A stretch of 64,000 bases of DNA, from assembly GCF_001426545.1 (NCBI RefSeq), contig NZ_LMEZ01000001.1:870034-934033 (forward strand), given 5' to 3'. Position 1 is the first letter of the stretch. Each line of letters begins with the position of its first letter. Under the pieces are notes generated by a model. It was not told the DNA's origin. It saw only the letters and a list, made by a program, of their open reading frames with translations, and did not search any database. Positions 9,995 to 19,998 of the stretch are shown piece by piece. Made by a program: the position numbers and the translations under genes. The stretch is from Mycobacterium sp. Root135. Lineage in GTDB: Bacteria; Actinomycetota; Actinomycetes; Mycobacteriales; Mycobacteriaceae.

Positions 9995-11341
9995 GTGACG
10001 GCTGAGGCACACGAATGGCAAGGGCGTACAGGCAAAGTGGACTGGATGTGCCGATGGTGGCGGCAGCCCGATCACTATCAGTGGCTGTCTGCATACCTGG
10101 CCGTCCGCAACCTCCAACGATTCACCCGTCACATGATGGCGACCATCGTCCTCGTGCTTGGCGTGGTGCCGGTGCTCATGTTGTTCACGCCCGCAGGACC
10201 GCAGGCCACTGCTGGCAGGGTGGCCTCGATCGTCATCGCCGTGGGTTGTGTGGTGATGGCGGCACTGTGGTTGGCGAGGTGGCCCAATCGGAGACAATCC
10301 GCCGCATTCGTCATCGTGGCCAACGTCTTGATCGCCGCGACCTGCCTAGTCGGCGGCCGACCGGGCACCGGAATCCATGGCGCGACCGTCTTTGCCGCGC
10401 TCGCCGGATACGCCGCCTTCTTCCACACCGCCCGGTATCTGGCGTTGACCGTGGCGGCCGCCGTCGGCACCGCGCTCGCCTGCGCCGCGGAGATCGCGAG
10501 CGCCGGGGATCTCCCCTTGGCCGCCAGCAAGCTGCTGGTCCTCGGCATCACCATCTTCGCCGTGCCGTTCTGCGTCCAGGTTCTGGTTCGCACCCTGGGC
10601 ATCGACGCGCTCAATTCGGACATCGACCCCCTTACGGACCTGCCCAATCGACGAGCCTTCAGACGGTCGGTCCGCATCCTTGCCGCCGAGTCGAGCCGAG
10701 ACGGCGCGGCCCATCTGACCGTGGTGATGGTCGACCTCGACGACTTCAAGCGCATCAACGACACCGCCGGGCACGCGGCGGGCGATCAGACCCTGGTCGT
10801 GGTCGGCGGCATCCTGCGGCACATCCGCCGCGGCGACTCCATCGCCGCGCGAATCGGCGGCGAGGAGTTCGTCGTCGCGGTGTCAGGCGATCGCAAGGAC
10901 GCCATCGGCCTCGCCGAGCGGATCCGCCGCGAGATCGCTCACGCACCCATGAGGGTCACCGCCAGCATTGGCGTAGCCAGCGCGTCGCTCTACCGGGTGC
11001 CGTCGCGAGACCTCATCACGCACGTGGACTGCCTGGTGGAATCGGCGGATCGGGCGATGTACCGGGCCAAGCGGTCGGGTGGCAACCGCATCCACGTCGT
11101 CGGCCACCCGCAGGAGACCTACGTCGAGAAGCCGATGGCGAGCAGCGCCACGGCCACCAACGGGAACGTTCCCTGGACGACGGCGGAGCGTGCCTTGTCC
11201 GGAGCGGACGCCAGGAGCACGGCGGCCGCGGCCAACATCGATCCGACACCCGCGAAGAGCAGCGCAGCGCCGACCCGCGTGCCACCGGAGATCGTGAACG
11301 CCACCCCGACGAAGGTGACGACCGCCAAGAAGAGGTTGTAG
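9995..11341 (+). CDS. membrane-bound GGDEF-domain protein (putative diguanylate cyclase)
   Basis: Predicted to synthesise cyclic di-GMP at the membrane. Residues about 45-205 form roughly six hydrophobic helices. The GGDEF domain spans about residues 210-365, with DPLTDLPNRRAFRR, VMVDLDDFKRIND and the signature GGEEF near residue 287; GGEEF is a functional variant. No EAL domain is present. The start used is GTG 9995, preceded by GGAG; ATG 10046 is an alternative. The last ~75 codons run antisense to the DUF1304 gene and look low-complexity (Ala/Thr/Pro), so the domain proper ends near residue 375. Confidence 0.8.
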   Translation: MTAEAHEWQGRTGKVDWMCRWWRQPDHYQWLSAYLAVRNLQRFTRHMMATIVLVLGVVPVLMLFTPAGPQATAGRVASIVIAVGCVVMAALWLARWPNRRQSAAFVIVANVLIAATCLVGGRPGTGIHGATVFAALAGYAAFFHTARYLALTVAAAVGTALACAAEIASAGDLPLAASKLLVLGITIFAVPFCVQVLVRTLGIDALNSDIDPLTDLPNRRAFRRSVRILAAESSRDGAAHLTVVMVDLDDFKRINDTAGHAAGDQTLVVVGGILRHIRRGDSIAARIGGEEFVVAVSGDRKDAIGLAERIRREIAHAPMRVTASIGVASASLYRVPSRDLITHVDCLVESADRAMYRAKRSGGNRIHVVGHPQETYVEKPMASSATATNGNVPWTTAERALSGADARSTAAAANIDPTPAKSSAAPTRVPPEIVNATPTKVTTAKKRL

Positions 11342-11505
11342 AAGCCCTGGTTGAAGGCCATCAGCTTGGTGGTCTCCGCTTCCTCGGCCGACGTGCCGAA
11401 GGCCGCCCGGGTACGCGGCGCCGTCCACCGGAACGACTCCAGAATCCAGATGTAGACGTGCAGTAGAGCGGCCAGTCCCGCGAAGATCACACCGGCAGTG
11501 GTCAT
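11119..11505 (-). CDS. DUF1304 family small membrane protein
   Basis: A 128-residue protein with four predicted transmembrane helices (TTAGVIFAGLAALLHVYIWI, LFLAVVTFVGVAFTISGG, GAALLFAGVGSMLAAAAVLL, GTFPLVAVALLAIGF). It has the family-like LESFRW and NQGFYNLFLA segments of DUF1304. Biochemical function is unknown. The ATG at 11505 fits the family N-terminus; an upstream frame to 11601 does not. Its 3' half overlaps the end of the GGDEF gene on the other strand by 223 bases, which is unusual for this window. Confidence 0.82.
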   Translation of the reverse strand: MTTAGVIFAGLAALLHVYIWILESFRWTAPRTRAAFGTSAEEAETTKLMAFNQGFYNLFLAVVTFVGVAFTISGGTRVGAALLFAGVGSMLAAAAVLLASAPDKARSAVVQGTFPLVAVALLAIGFST

Positions 11506-11531
11506 GTTTTTCGTTGAATCCGTTCGGTCGG

Positions 11532-12599
11532 CTAGTCGTAGAGGGGCTGTTGCCCGAGGCCCATCACGCCGCTCGGCGGCGTCATGCCCAGATGCATCCA
11601 AGCCTGAGCGGTCGCCACCCTGCCACGCGGGGTCCGCGCAATCATGCCCGCCCGCACCAGAAACGGCTCACACACCTCTTCGACGGTCGTCGCCTCTTCG
11701 CCGACGGCGACCGCAAGCGTCGACACCCCGACCGGGCCGCCGCCGAAACTGCGGGTCAACGCCGTGAGCACCGCCCTGTCGAGCCGGTCGAGACCGAGCT
11801 CGTCGACGTCGTAGACCGCGAGTGCCGCCTTTGCGACGTCGCGGGTGATGACGCCGTCCGCGCGGACCTCGGCGTAGTCGCGGACCCGGCGCAACAGCCG
11901 GTTGGCGATGCGCGGCGTGCCACGCGAGCGCCTGGCGATCTCCGAGGCGGCGTCGGCACCGACACCGATTCCGAGAATCCCCGCCGAGCGCACCAACACC
12001 CGTTCGAGTTCGGCGGGTTCGTAGAAGTCCATGTGGGCGGTGAACCCGAAGCGGTCGCGAAGCGGGCCCGTGAGCGCGCCTGATCTGGTGGTGGCGCCGA
12101 CCAGCGTGAACGGTGCGACCTCGAGCGGAATGGACGTGGCGCCCGGGCCCTTCCCGACGACGACGTCGACGCGGAAGTCCTCCATGGCGAGGTACAGCAT
12201 CTCCTCGGCAGGTCGGGCGATCCGGTGGATCTCGTCGATGAAGAGGACGTCGTGCTCGACGAGGTTCGACAGCATGGCGGCCAGGTCACCGGCGCGCTCC
12301 AGCGCGGGGCCCGAGGTGAGACGTAGCGACGTGCCGAGCTCGGCCGCGATGATCATGGCCAGTGACGTCTTGCCGAGCCCGGGCGGCCCTGACAGCAGGA
12401 TGTGGTCCGGGGTGCCACCGCGGTTCTTGGCGCCCTCGAGCACCAGCTGCAACTGTTCGCGGACCCGCGGTTGGCCGATGAATTCGTTGAGAGTGCGGGG
12501 CCGCAGGCTGGCGTCGACGTCGCCCTCCCCGACCGTCAGCGCGGCGGACACCTCGCGGTCGGTGGTGTCTTCGTGTTCGTCCTCGTCGAAGCGGCCCAC
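11532..12599 (-). CDS. ruvB: Holliday junction branch migration ATPase RuvB
   Basis: Hexameric AAA+ motor that drives branch migration of Holliday junctions with RuvA and RuvC. The 355 residues contain [12 protein letters not shown], the Walker [12 protein letters not shown] near residue 65, Walker [10 protein letters not shown], the [18 protein letters not shown] sensor region and a C-terminal winged-helix domain with the family motif TPRGRVAT. It lies 3 bases after ruvA and is the last gene of ruvC-ruvA-ruvB. Confidence 0.97.
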   Translation of the reverse strand: MGRFDEDEHEDTTDREVSAALTVGEGDVDASLRPRTLNEFIGQPRVREQLQLVLEGAKNRGGTPDHILLSGPPGLGKTSLAMIIAAELGTSLRLTSGPALERAGDLAAMLSNLVEHDVLFIDEIHRIARPAEEMLYLAMEDFRVDVVVGKGPGATSIPLEVAPFTLVGATTRSGALTGPLRDRFGFTAHMDFYEPAELERVLVRSAGILGIGVGADAASEIARRSRGTPRIANRLLRRVRDYAEVRADGVITRDVAKAALAVYDVDELGLDRLDRAVLTALTRSFGGGPVGVSTLAVAVGEEATTVEEVCEPFLVRAGMIARTPRGRVATAQAWMHLGMTPPSGVMGLGQQPLYD

Positions 12600-12602
12600 G
12601 TG

Positions 12603-13193
12603 CTAATTCTTCCCCAGCATCGACAGCGCGGCACGCAGCGCGCTCGAAGTCGTGACCTCCGGGTCCGCGGCGAGCACCTTGTCGGTGGCGTCCTCGGCCT
12701 GCTTGATCGGAAAGCCAAGTCCGACAAGGGCTTCGACGACGAGTCCGCGGATGGCGTGGCCACCGACGGCCGTGGCTCCACCGGCCGTCACCACCGACCC
12801 GATCTTGTCCCTCAACTCGAGGACCATGCGCTCGGCGCCCCGCTTGCCGATGCCGGGCACCCTGGTCAGCGCGGTGACGTCACCGTCGGCCAGCGCTTGC
12901 CGCAGGGTCTGGGCGTCGTAAACGGCGAGGGTGGCCAGCCCGATCTTCGGGCCGACACCGGAGACGGAGAGCAGGATGGTGAACAGGTCTCGCGATTCGG
13001 CGTCGGCGAACCCGTACAGCGTCATCGAATCCTCGCGCACGATCATCGCGGTGATGAGCCGCGCCTCGGTACCGCGTCGCAACGTCGCCAACGTGGTCGG
13101 CGTCGTCATCACCTTGTATCCGACGCCGGCCGCTTCGATGACGGCGTGGTCGAGGGCGATGTCGAGGACCTCGCCGCGCACCGAGGCGATCAC
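12603..13193 (-). CDS. ruvA: Holliday junction branch migration protein RuvA
   Basis: DNA-binding subunit that recognises the four-way junction and loads RuvB. The 196-residue length is typical. It opens [16 protein letters not shown] (OB fold). Helix-hairpin-helix motifs follow: [16 protein letters not shown] and [25 protein letters not shown]-terminal RuvB-binding domain starts after a short linker near residue 130. The GTG start at 13193 forms a GTGA overlap with the ruvC stop, indicating translational coupling. Confidence 0.97.
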   Translation of the reverse strand: MIASVRGEVLDIALDHAVIEAAGVGYKVMTTPTTLATLRRGTEARLITAMIVREDSMTLYGFADAESRDLFTILLSVSGVGPKIGLATLAVYDAQTLRQALADGDVTALTRVPGIGKRGAERMVLELRDKIGSVVTAGGATAVGGHAIRGLVVEALVGLGFPIKQAEDATDKVLAADPEVTTSSALRAALSMLGKN

Positions 13194-13744
13194 GTCGCCG
13201 CCTTCAGCTTGGCCTTGTACTTGCGGCGCTGTTCGGCAGCCATCGCCTCGGCTTCGGCCATCCTGGCGATCATCGGCGCCCGCCAGCAGTGACAGATGGC
13301 GAGCGCCAGCGCGTCGGCGGCGTCGGCCGGCGTCGGCTTGGCTTGCAGCGCAAGGATTCTGGTGACCATCTCGGTGACCTGCGCCTTGTCGGCGCGCCCG
13401 TTTCCGGTGACGGCCGCCTTGACCTCGCTTGGCGTGTGGAAGTGAACGTCGATGTCCCGCCTGGCGGCGGCCAAGGCGATGACCCCGCCTGCCTGCGCGG
13501 TGCCCATCGCGGTGTTCGCGTTGTTGTTGGCGAAGACCCGCTCGATCGCGAGCACGTCCGGCCGGTGGGTGTCGAGCCAGTGCTCGACGGTGTCGCTGAT
13601 GGTCAGCAGCCGCTTCTGCAGAGGTTGGTCCGATGGGGTGCGGACGACGTCGACGTCCAATGCGATCACCTGGCGACCGCGGCCGCTCTCGATGACCGAG
13701 AGCCCGCATCGCGTCAGCCCAGGGTCGACACCCATCACCCGCAC
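13190..13744 (-). CDS. ruvC: crossover junction endodeoxyribonuclease RuvC
   Basis: Resolves Holliday junctions by paired nicking. The 184 residues have the RNase H-like fold landmarks: [11 protein letters not shown] with the first catalytic Asp, [11 protein letters not shown] with a catalytic Glu near residue 70, and the C-terminal [10 protein letters not shown] acidic cluster. The GTG start is preceded by AAGGGAG. A near-consensus LexA box lies 34-49 bases upstream, so the operon should be DNA-damage inducible. Confidence 0.97.
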   Translation of the reverse strand: MRVMGVDPGLTRCGLSVIESGRGRQVIALDVDVVRTPSDQPLQKRLLTISDTVEHWLDTHRPDVLAIERVFANNNANTAMGTAQAGGVIALAAARRDIDVHFHTPSEVKAAVTGNGRADKAQVTEMVTRILALQAKPTPADAADALALAICHCWRAPMIARMAEAEAMAAEQRRKYKAKLKAAT

Positions 13745-13777
13745 TGCGACTCCCTTGCGACGAATGCCGCCCGTGGC

Positions 13778-13800
13778 CCGAACAGCTGTTCGATACCTTA
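13778..13800 (-). promoter_or_regulatory. LexA (SOS) box and -10 element of ruvCAB
   Basis: CCGAACAGCTGTTCGA at 13778-13793 matches the mycobacterial/Gram-positive SOS consensus TCGAAC-N4-GTTCGA in all but the first base. On the minus strand a TAAGGT -10 hexamer (13795-13800) lies directly upstream, so LexA bound here would cover the transcription start. This agrees with ruvC being a known LexA target in mycobacteria. Confidence 0.8.
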
Positions 13801-13869
13801 GTGGTCCGCGCCGACGTTGACGGTTAGGGACACGCCCGCGACGGAGATCGGCGGGTTCCTCGCTCGGGC

Positions 13870-13884
13870 TAGCTTGGAGAGGTG
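13870..13884 (+). promoter_or_regulatory. probable leaderless promoter of the VOC gene
   Basis: TAGCTT at 13870-13875 fits the mycobacterial -10 pattern. It is followed by six bases and then the GTG start codon at 13882. That spacing places the transcription start on the GTG, as in leaderless mycobacterial genes. GGAGAG between them is too close to act as a normal ribosome-binding site. Confidence 0.4.
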
Positions 13885-14325
13885 ACCGTTCTCGACTCCC
13901 CCATCCCCCGCTTCCATCTGGCCGTCCCCGTCGACGACCTCGACGCAGCCCGCCACTTCTACGGCACCGTGCTGCAACTCGATCAGGGCCGCAGCGCGGA
14001 ATCCTGGGTCGACTGGAATCTGCACGGCCACCAGCTCGTCACCCATTTGGCTCCCGCCGGACCAGCCGGCGCGCACAATCCGGTCGACGGCCACGACGTG
14101 CCGGTCCCCCATTTCGGGCTGCTGCTGTCGGTCGCCGAGTTTCACCGGCTCGCCGAACGGCTAAGGACCAATGACACCGAGTTCGTCATCGAGCCGTACC
14201 TGCGCTTCGAGGGCAAACCCGGCGAACAGTGGACGATGTTTCTGCGCGACCCGGCGGGAAACGCGTTGGAATTCAAGGCATTCGCCGACGATTCACAGGT
14301 CTTTGCGACGGAGGGAACCAACTGA
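13882..14325 (+). CDS. VOC (glyoxalase/bleomycin-resistance fold) protein
   Basis: A 147-residue single-domain protein of the vicinal oxygen chelate superfamily. Beta-alpha-beta-beta-beta modules are evident: [18 protein letters not shown] at the N-terminus, and VPHFGLLLS plus [18 protein letters not shown] at the C-terminus, with a metal-ligand-like Glu. Similar proteins are annotated as extradiol-dioxygenase-like, but the substrate is unknown. Its TGA overlaps the next ATG (TGATG), so the two are translationally coupled. Confidence 0.85.
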   Translation: MTVLDSPIPRFHLAVPVDDLDAARHFYGTVLQLDQGRSAESWVDWNLHGHQLVTHLAPAGPAGAHNPVDGHDVPVPHFGLLLSVAEFHRLAERLRTNDTEFVIEPYLRFEGKPGEQWTMFLRDPAGNALEFKAFADDSQVFATEGTN

Positions 14326-14981
14326 TGCGCGTAGTCATTGCCGGCGGACACGGCAAGATCGCCCTGATCCTCGAACGTCTGCTCGCCGAGCGCGGCGACT
14401 CGGCGGTCGGCCTGATCCGCAATCCCAAGCAGGCCGGTGACCTCGAATCCGTTGGCGCGGAGGCGGTCGTCGTCGACCTGGAGAACGCCACCGTCGACGA
14501 GGTCGCCGGTCATCTTCGCGGGGCGGACGCCGTGGTGTTCGCCGCGGGCGCGGGCCCGGGCAGCGGAGTCGACCGCAAGACCACGGTCGACCGTGACGCC
14601 GCCATCCTGCTGGCCGACGCCGCCGAGGCAGCCGGAGTCGGCCGCTATCTGATGGTGTCCGCCATGGGGGCCGACGAACCGGCCGCCGGTGATGATCCGG
14701 TCTTCACCGCGTATCTCGCAGCCAAGGCGGCCGCCGACGACGCGGTCCGCGGACGTTCCGGGCTCAACACCACCATCGTCCGGCCCGGCGGCCTCACCGA
14801 CGACCCGGCAACGGATCGCGTGCGCATCGCAGAGTCGACGGGACGCGGAACCATCCCGCGCGCCGACGTCGCGGCGATGCTGGTGGCGCTGCTCGACGCA
14901 CCCGCGACCGGCGGAGTGACGTTCGAACTGATCTCCGGCGACATGTCGATCGCGGAAGCCATCACCGTCCTGACGCCCTAG
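14325..14981 (+). CDS. NAD(P)-binding SDR-like protein
   Basis: A 218-residue atypical short-chain dehydrogenase/NAD(P)H-binding protein (YwnB/NmrA-like). The dinucleotide-binding motif GGHGKIA is at residues 6-12. It has VVFAAGAGPGSGV, YLMVSAMGAD and an IVRPGGLTDDPAT segment typical of the family. The ATG at 14325 overlaps the stop of the VOC gene; no part of the upstream frame resembles the family. Role unknown, possibly redox sensing or stress. It ends 3 bases before the convergent yebC. Confidence 0.85.
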   Translation: MRVVIAGGHGKIALILERLLAERGDSAVGLIRNPKQAGDLESVGAEAVVVDLENATVDEVAGHLRGADAVVFAAGAGPGSGVDRKTTVDRDAAILLADAAEAAGVGRYLMVSAMGADEPAAGDDPVFTAYLAAKAAADDAVRGRSGLNTTIVRPGGLTDDPATDRVRIAESTGRGTIPRADVAAMLVALLDAPATGGVTFELISGDMSIAEAITVLTP

Positions 14982-14984
14982 CGG

Positions 14985-15740
14985 TCAGTCCTCGTCGAGC
15001 TGGGCGGCGACCTCGTCGGAGATTTCGACGTTGGTCCAGACGTCCTGCACGTCGTCGCTGTCCTCGAGGGCGTCCACCAGCTTGAGCACCTTGCGGGCGC
15101 CCTCGACGTCGACCGGCACCGACACCGAGGGCTGGAAGCTCGCGTCGGCGGAGTCGTATTCGATGCCGGCGTCCTGCAGCGCCGTGCGGACGGCCACCAG
15201 GTCGGTGGGCTCGGAGACGATCTCGAAGGTGTCGCCGTTGTCGACGACGTCCTCAGCGCCCGCGTCGAGAACCGCCGTCAAGACGTCGTCCTCGGACAGG
15301 CCGTTCTTCTCCAACGTCACGACACCCTTGCGGGTGAACAGGTACGACACCGATCCGGGGTCGGCCATGTTGCCGCCGTTGCGGGTCATCGCAATGCGCA
15401 CCTCGCTGGCCGCGCGGTTCTTGTTGTCGGTGAGACATTCGATCAGCACGGCCACACCGTTTGGCCCGTAGCCCTCGTAGGTGATGGGCTGCCAGTCGGC
15501 GCCACCCGCCTCTTCACCACCGCCGCGCTTGCGGGCCCGCTCGATGTTGTCGTTGGGGACCGACGTCTTCTTCGCCTTCGCAATGGCGTCGAACAGCGTC
15601 GGGTTGCCCGACGGGTCACCGCCACCGGTCCGGGCTGCCACTTCGATGTTCTTGATCAGCCGCGCAAACTCCTTGCCGCGGCGCGCATCTTTGACAGCCT
15701 TCTGGTGCTTGGTGGTGGCCCACTTGGAATGGCCGCTCAT
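14985..15740 (-). CDS. YebC/PmpR family protein
   Basis: A 251-residue member of the TACO1/YebC family, described as a DNA-binding transcriptional regulator in some species and as a translation factor for proline-rich stretches in others. It begins [19 protein letters not shown], the family hallmark. [41 protein letters not shown] and a C-terminal acidic tail follow. In other genomes it is often near ruvCAB, as here. The SecD product in this window is itself proline-rich, which may or may not be relevant. Confidence 0.95.
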   Translation of the reverse strand: MSGHSKWATTKHQKAVKDARRGKEFARLIKNIEVAARTGGGDPSGNPTLFDAIAKAKKTSVPNDNIERARKRGGGEEAGGADWQPITYEGYGPNGVAVLIECLTDNKNRAASEVRIAMTRNGGNMADPGSVSYLFTRKGVVTLEKNGLSEDDVLTAVLDAGAEDVVDNGDTFEIVSEPTDLVAVRTALQDAGIEYDSADASFQPSVSVPVDVEGARKVLKLVDALEDSDDVQDVWTNVEISDEVAAQLDED

Positions 15741-15953
15741 GCAGGTACTGCTCGCTTTCGAATGTCTCGGCTCAACGGAGAAGTCTGATCGTCGAGTCTA
15801 CGTGGACGTTGGGGGCTCCCGGGATGGCCTCGCCTGGTTGCGATCGACGCGCACACGGGTCAGACATTTCCGGGGTTTCATACACAGTGGGTGATTCATC
15901 CACAGATCGGCCCTGAGCTGCTGCTTTCTGCCAATATGCGTCAAGGATCAGCC

Positions 15954-15969
15954 TAAAGTCGAAAGTATG
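15954..15969 (+). promoter_or_regulatory. possible leaderless promoter of the DUF222/HNH gene
   Basis: TAAAGT at 15954-15959 fits TANNNT and is followed by seven bases and the ATG at 15967. This would give a leaderless transcript. No clear -35 or ribosome-binding site is visible. Confidence 0.35.
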
Positions 15970-17586
15970 TTCGACTCATTGGTCACCGCTACGACCGGCG
16001 CATCCGGCGCTACGGCCGTCGATGCGTGGACCCGAGTCGAAAACGCCGCCTGTGCCCGCCGGTTGGCCGCGATGCTCACCATCCTCGATCGCGCCTACGC
16101 CGCATCCGACTCCGCCAGCCGAGACCAGTGGTGCCTCGACAACTGGGATGCGGTCATCGCCGAGATCGGCGCCACCCAACGCACGTCCAAGGGCACCACC
16201 GAAGGCTTCCTGCTCACGGCCCTCGCGCTGCGCGACCGCTTCCCTCAGGTCGCCGCCGTGTTCGCCGACGGGCTGATTACCTACGCCATGGCCCGGCTAA
16301 TCATCACCCGCGGGGCTCTCATCCGCGACGCCGGCGCCCTGCACACCGTCGACGCCGCCATCGCCACTGCCCTGCGGTCGGGGCAAGCGATGTCGCTGCA
16401 CGAGGCCGCCCGGACCCTCGATTCGCTGATCGCCCAGCACGACCCGCACGCCGAACGCCGCACCCGCACCAAGGCCCGCGACCGATCCGTCGACGTCGTG
16501 GTCGACGACGCCAGCGGACTGGCCCAGGTGTTCGCGACCCTCTTCGCCCACGACGCACATGCCTTCGACGCACATGCCTTCGACGCCCGCATCGACGCAC
16601 TCGCTCGCACCGTCTGCCGCGACGACCCTCGCACCCTCGACCAACGCCGCGCCGATGCCATCGGCGCTCTCACCCATGGCAACGACCGACTGGCCTGCCT
16701 CTGCGGGGCCGAGGACTGTCCCGCCGCCAAGAATCCACCCTCGACGGGGGTGGTGGTCTACGTCGTCGCCCACGCCGACACGGTCAGTCCGCCAGCCACC
16801 GAGTCGGACCCCGCGCCCGCACCAGACTCCCCCACCGACTGGGCCGACGATGCCCCGGAACTCAACGAGGACACCGAGCCCACCGAAACCCCCACCCCCG
16901 CAACAGAAAGCGAAGCACTCGACGGCGAACCCCCGGCACTGTTCACCAAGCCGCTGCGGGAGCTCACCCTGACCGAGTCGCTCACCCCCGCCCCGGGATT
17001 CTTCGCCGGTATCCGACCCGCAGCGATGATGGGCGGGCAACTCCTACCCGGGTCGATCGCGTGCCGCGCCGCCGTTGGAGCCACCCTGATCCCGATCGTG
17101 CACCCCGGACTGGTCCCACCCGAACCGCACTACCGACCGTCGAAGAAGCTGGCCGCCTTCGTCCGCAGCCGCGACCAAACGTGCCGCTTCCCGGGCTGCC
17201 ACGAACCCGCTGCCAATTGCGATTTGGACCATTCGATTCCGTGGCCATGCGGGGCGACCCAAGCCTCGAATCTGAAATGTCTATGCCGCCGACACCATCT
17301 TCTCAAAACGTTCTGGGGTGGTGAGAACGGTTGGCGCGACAGCCAACTCGACGACGGCACGATCATCTGGACCGCGCCTGACGGCCGAACGCACACCACC
17401 GCGCCGGGCAGCCGACTGCTGTTCCCAGAACTCTGCGCACCCACCGGACCGGCGGTCACGGCCGGCACACCCGCCGCCCACACCGCAGGACTGACCATGC
17501 CGCGGCGCAAGACAACCCGCGCCCACGACCGCGCCCGTCGCATTCACGCCGAACGCACACTCAACGAAGAGGAGGCCGGACTATGA
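15967..17586 (+). CDS. DUF222 / HNH endonuclease (13E12 repeat family)
   Basis: A 539-residue member of the actinobacterial 13E12/REP family. It has an N-terminal helical DUF222 domain (about residues 20-240), a Pro/Glu/Thr-rich linker (about 265-325), and a C-terminal HNH nuclease with [14 protein letters not shown] and [10 protein letters not shown]. The zinc and catalytic residues are intact. It probably cuts DNA, but its target and biological role are unknown. Multiple near-identical copies per genome are usual for the family. A 15-bp tandem duplication lies inside at 16552-16581. Its TGA overlaps the convergent pdxT end by 6 bases. Confidence 0.85.
   Translation: MFDSLVTATTGASGATAVDAWTRVENAACARRLAAMLTILDRAYAASDSASRDQWCLDNWDAVIAEIGATQRTSKGTTEGFLLTALALRDRFPQVAAVFADGLITYAMARLIITRGALIRDAGALHTVDAAIATALRSGQAMSLHEAARTLDSLIAQHDPHAERRTRTKARDRSVDVVVDDASGLAQVFATLFAHDAHAFDAHAFDARIDALARTVCRDDPRTLDQRRADAIGALTHGNDRLACLCGAEDCPAAKNPPSTGVVVYVVAHADTVSPPATESDPAPAPDSPTDWADDAPELNEDTEPTETPTPATESEALDGEPPALFTKPLRELTLTESLTPAPGFFAGIRPAAMMGGQLLPGSIACRAAVGATLIPIVHPGLVPPEPHYRPSKKLAAFVRSRDQTCRFPGCHEPAANCDLDHSIPWPCGATQASNLKCLCRRHHLLKTFWGGENGWRDSQLDDGTIIWTAPDGRTHTTAPGSRLLFPELCAPTGPAVTAGTPAAHTAGLTMPRRKTTRAHDRARRIHAERTLNEEEAGL
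16552..16581 (+). repeat. 15-bp in-frame tandem duplication
   Basis: The unit GACGCACATGCCTTC occurs twice head to tail and duplicates the pentapeptide DAHAF in the DUF222 domain. It is in frame, so the protein stays intact; it looks like a recent slippage event. Confidence 0.9.
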
Positions 17587-18165
17587 GAGGGAGTCGACGA
17601 AGAGGCGGTGCACGCGACGGTCGCCCGTCATCTCCGGGTGGAACGCCGTCGCGAGGGTTCTGCCCTGACGCACCGCGACCGGATGTCCGCCGGCGCGCGC
17701 CAACACCTCGACCGACGGCCCGACCCGTTCGACCCAGGGCGCCCTGATGAACACCGCGTGCATCGACCCGTCGAGACCGTCGAACGCGACGTCCTCCTCG
17801 AAGGAGTCGACTTGGCGTCCAAAGGCGTTGCGCCGCACCGTCATGTCGATCCCACCGAGCGGCAGCGCCTCGCGACCCGGCACACCGGCGTCGGCGATCT
17901 CGCTGGCCAGCAGGATCATCCCGGCACACGACCCGTACGCGGGCATGCCGTCGGCCAACCGGGCCCGCAGCGGCTCCAACAACTCGAAGTCGCGCAGCAA
18001 CTTGCTCATCGCCGTCGACTCGCCACCAGGAATCACCAATGCGTCGACGGAATCCAACTCGGCAAGCCGCCGCACGGTAATCGCGTCGGCGCCCGCTTCG
18101 GACAACGCGGCCAGATGCTCCCTGGTGTCGCCCTGGAGGGCGAGGACACCGACGCGCACCGTCAC
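17581..18165 (-). CDS. pdxT: pyridoxal 5'-phosphate synthase glutaminase subunit PdxT
   Basis: Releases ammonia from glutamine and passes it to PdxS for vitamin B6 synthesis. The 194 residues show VGVLALQGD at the start, PGGEST, the nucleophile in YGSCAGM near residue 80, and the catalytic His-Glu pair in AFHPEMTGD near residue 175. The GTG at 18165 makes a GTGA overlap with the tesB stop. PdxS is encoded two genes upstream with tesB between, as in M. tuberculosis. Confidence 0.96.
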   Translation of the reverse strand: MTVRVGVLALQGDTREHLAALSEAGADAITVRRLAELDSVDALVIPGGESTAMSKLLRDFELLEPLRARLADGMPAYGSCAGMILLASEIADAGVPGREALPLGGIDMTVRRNAFGRQVDSFEEDVAFDGLDGSMHAVFIRAPWVERVGPSVEVLARAGGHPVAVRQGRTLATAFHPEMTGDRRVHRLFVDSLS

Positions 18166-19010
18166 GTGGCCGGCGGGGTGAAGTCGCGAACGTAGCGGGT
18201 CAACCCCTCCTGCATCACCGACGCGACCATCTCGCCGTACCGGTTGTACAGCTTCCCCTCCGTCAACGAACGGCCACCACAGGCCGACGGCGAGGACTGG
18301 TCGTAGAGGAGCCACTCGTCAGCCCGGAACTGACGCATGAACCACATGGCGTGATCCAGGGAGGCCACCATGAGGTGCTTGCGCTCCTCGGGATGGTTGA
18401 CCTGGGCCGAACCGAGCAACGTCAGGTCGCTCAGGTACGCGAGCGCACAGATGTGCAGCACCGGGTCGTCTGGCAGCGGGTCGCGGTGCCGAAACCACAC
18501 CTGCTGCTGCGAGGCCTTGCCCGGCAGGAAGTTCATCTGGTCGCGCGGCACGATCCGCACGTCCCACTCGTCGAACTGCCGGAAGCTGGCGTCGTCGAAC
18601 ACGCGACTCGCCGACTTGAAGTCCGGGATGTCGTCCGGCGGCGGTGCCGTCGGCATGGCGTCCTGGTGCTCGATGCCGCTCTGATCGGACTGGAAAGACG
18701 CCGACATCGAGAAAATGGTCTCGCCGTGCTGGATGGCGCTCACCCGGCGGGTGCAGAACGATCCGCCGTCACGGATGCGCTCGACGCTGTACACCGTGGG
18801 CGTGCGTGCGTCGCCGCCCTTGAGGAAGTAACCATGCAGCGAGTGCACCTGAAACTTCGGGTCGACGGTGCGCACCGCCGACACCAGCGACTGACCGGCG
18901 ACGTGGCCGCCGAAAGTGCGCTGCAGGAACCCGGATTCGGGGCTGAACACGCCGCCGCGATAGATGTTGACCTCGATCTGCTCCAGGTCGAGGATCTCTT
19001 CGATCGACAT
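18162..19010 (-). CDS. tesB: acyl-CoA thioesterase II
   Basis: Hydrolyses acyl-CoA thioesters; a double-hotdog TesB-family enzyme. The 282 residues contain [20 protein letters not shown] near residue 30, [13 protein letters not shown], and the C-terminal repeat with [27 protein letters not shown], the usual TesB active-site context. It lies between pdxS and pdxT with tight or overlapping junctions, so it is probably co-expressed with B6 synthesis although no metabolic link is obvious. Confidence 0.93.
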   Translation of the reverse strand: MSIEEILDLEQIEVNIYRGGVFSPESGFLQRTFGGHVAGQSLVSAVRTVDPKFQVHSLHGYFLKGGDARTPTVYSVERIRDGGSFCTRRVSAIQHGETIFSMSASFQSDQSGIEHQDAMPTAPPPDDIPDFKSASRVFDDASFRQFDEWDVRIVPRDQMNFLPGKASQQQVWFRHRDPLPDDPVLHICALAYLSDLTLLGSAQVNHPEERKHLMVASLDHAMWFMRQFRADEWLLYDQSSPSACGGRSLTEGKLYNRYGEMVASVMQEGLTRYVRDFTPPAT

Positions 19011-19020
19011 GGGGCGTGTA

Positions 19021-19920
19021 TTACCAGCCGCGCTCGGCGAGCCGATGAGGCTGCGCGATGTCCTCCACGTTGATTCCGACCATCGCCTCGCCCAATCCGC
19101 GCGACACCTTGGCCAGCACGTCCGGGTCGTCGAAGAAGGTGGTGGCCTTCACGATCGCCGCGCCGCGCTCCTCGGGGTTGCCCGACTTGAAGATGCCCGA
19201 TCCGACGAAGACGCCCTCGGCACCCAGCTGCATCATCATCGCGGCGTCGGCCGGGGTGGCGATGCCACCGGCGGTGAACAGCGTCACGGGCAGCTTGCCC
19301 GCCCGCGCCACCTCGACCACCAGGTCATACGGCGCCTGCAACTCCTTGGCCGCGACGTACAGCTCGTCCTCCGACAAGGAGGTCAACCGGCGGATCTCGC
19401 CGCCGATCTTGCGCATGTGTGTGGTGGCGTTGGAGACGTCACCGGTGCCCGCCTCGCCCTTGGAGCGAATCATGGCCGCGCCCTCGCTGATGCGACGGAG
19501 CGCTTCACCGAGGTTGGTCGCACCGCACACGAACGGCACGGTGAACTTCCACTTGTCGATGTGGTTGGTGTAGTCCGCCGGTGTGAGCACTTCGGATTCG
19601 TCGACGTAGTCCACCCCGAGGCTCTGCAGGATCTGCGCCTCAACGAAATGCCCGATGCGCGCCTTCGCCATGACCGGAATGGTCACCGCCGCGATGATGC
19701 CCTCGATCATGTCGGGGTCGCTCATCCGCGACACGCCGCCCTGAGCGCGGATGTCGGCGGGCACGCGCTCGAGCGCCATCACCGCGACGGCGCCCGCGGC
19801 CTCGGCGATGCGGGCCTGCTCGGGGGTGACGACGTCCATGATGACGCCGCCCTTGAGCATTTCGGCCATGCCGCGCTTCACGCGAGCGGTGCCTGTCAAC
19901 GGTGTTTCAAGGGAATCCAC
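19021..19920 (-). CDS. pdxS: pyridoxal 5'-phosphate synthase subunit PdxS
   Basis: The TIM-barrel synthase that combines ribose 5-phosphate, glyceraldehyde 3-phosphate and ammonia into PLP. The 299 residues have [33 protein letters not shown], the lysine in [16 protein letters not shown] and the phosphate-binding [10 protein letters not shown] and [11 protein letters not shown] loops. The GTG at 19920 is chosen because GGAGGAG lies 6 bases upstream and the length then matches the family; the frame continues upstream to 19968. Confidence 0.97.
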   Translation of the reverse strand: MDSLETPLTGTARVKRGMAEMLKGGVIMDVVTPEQARIAEAAGAVAVMALERVPADIRAQGGVSRMSDPDMIEGIIAAVTIPVMAKARIGHFVEAQILQSLGVDYVDESEVLTPADYTNHIDKWKFTVPFVCGATNLGEALRRISEGAAMIRSKGEAGTGDVSNATTHMRKIGGEIRRLTSLSEDELYVAAKELQAPYDLVVEVARAGKLPVTLFTAGGIATPADAAMMMQLGAEGVFVGSGIFKSGNPEERGAAIVKATTFFDDPDVLAKVSRGLGEAMVGINVEDIAQPHRLAERGW

Positions 19921-19998
19921 GTCAATCTCCTCCAAATAAGTACGAAAACAGTCTAGTGGCCGGGCCAAATCGCCTTGATCCGCAGTTGGCTTCGGCCG

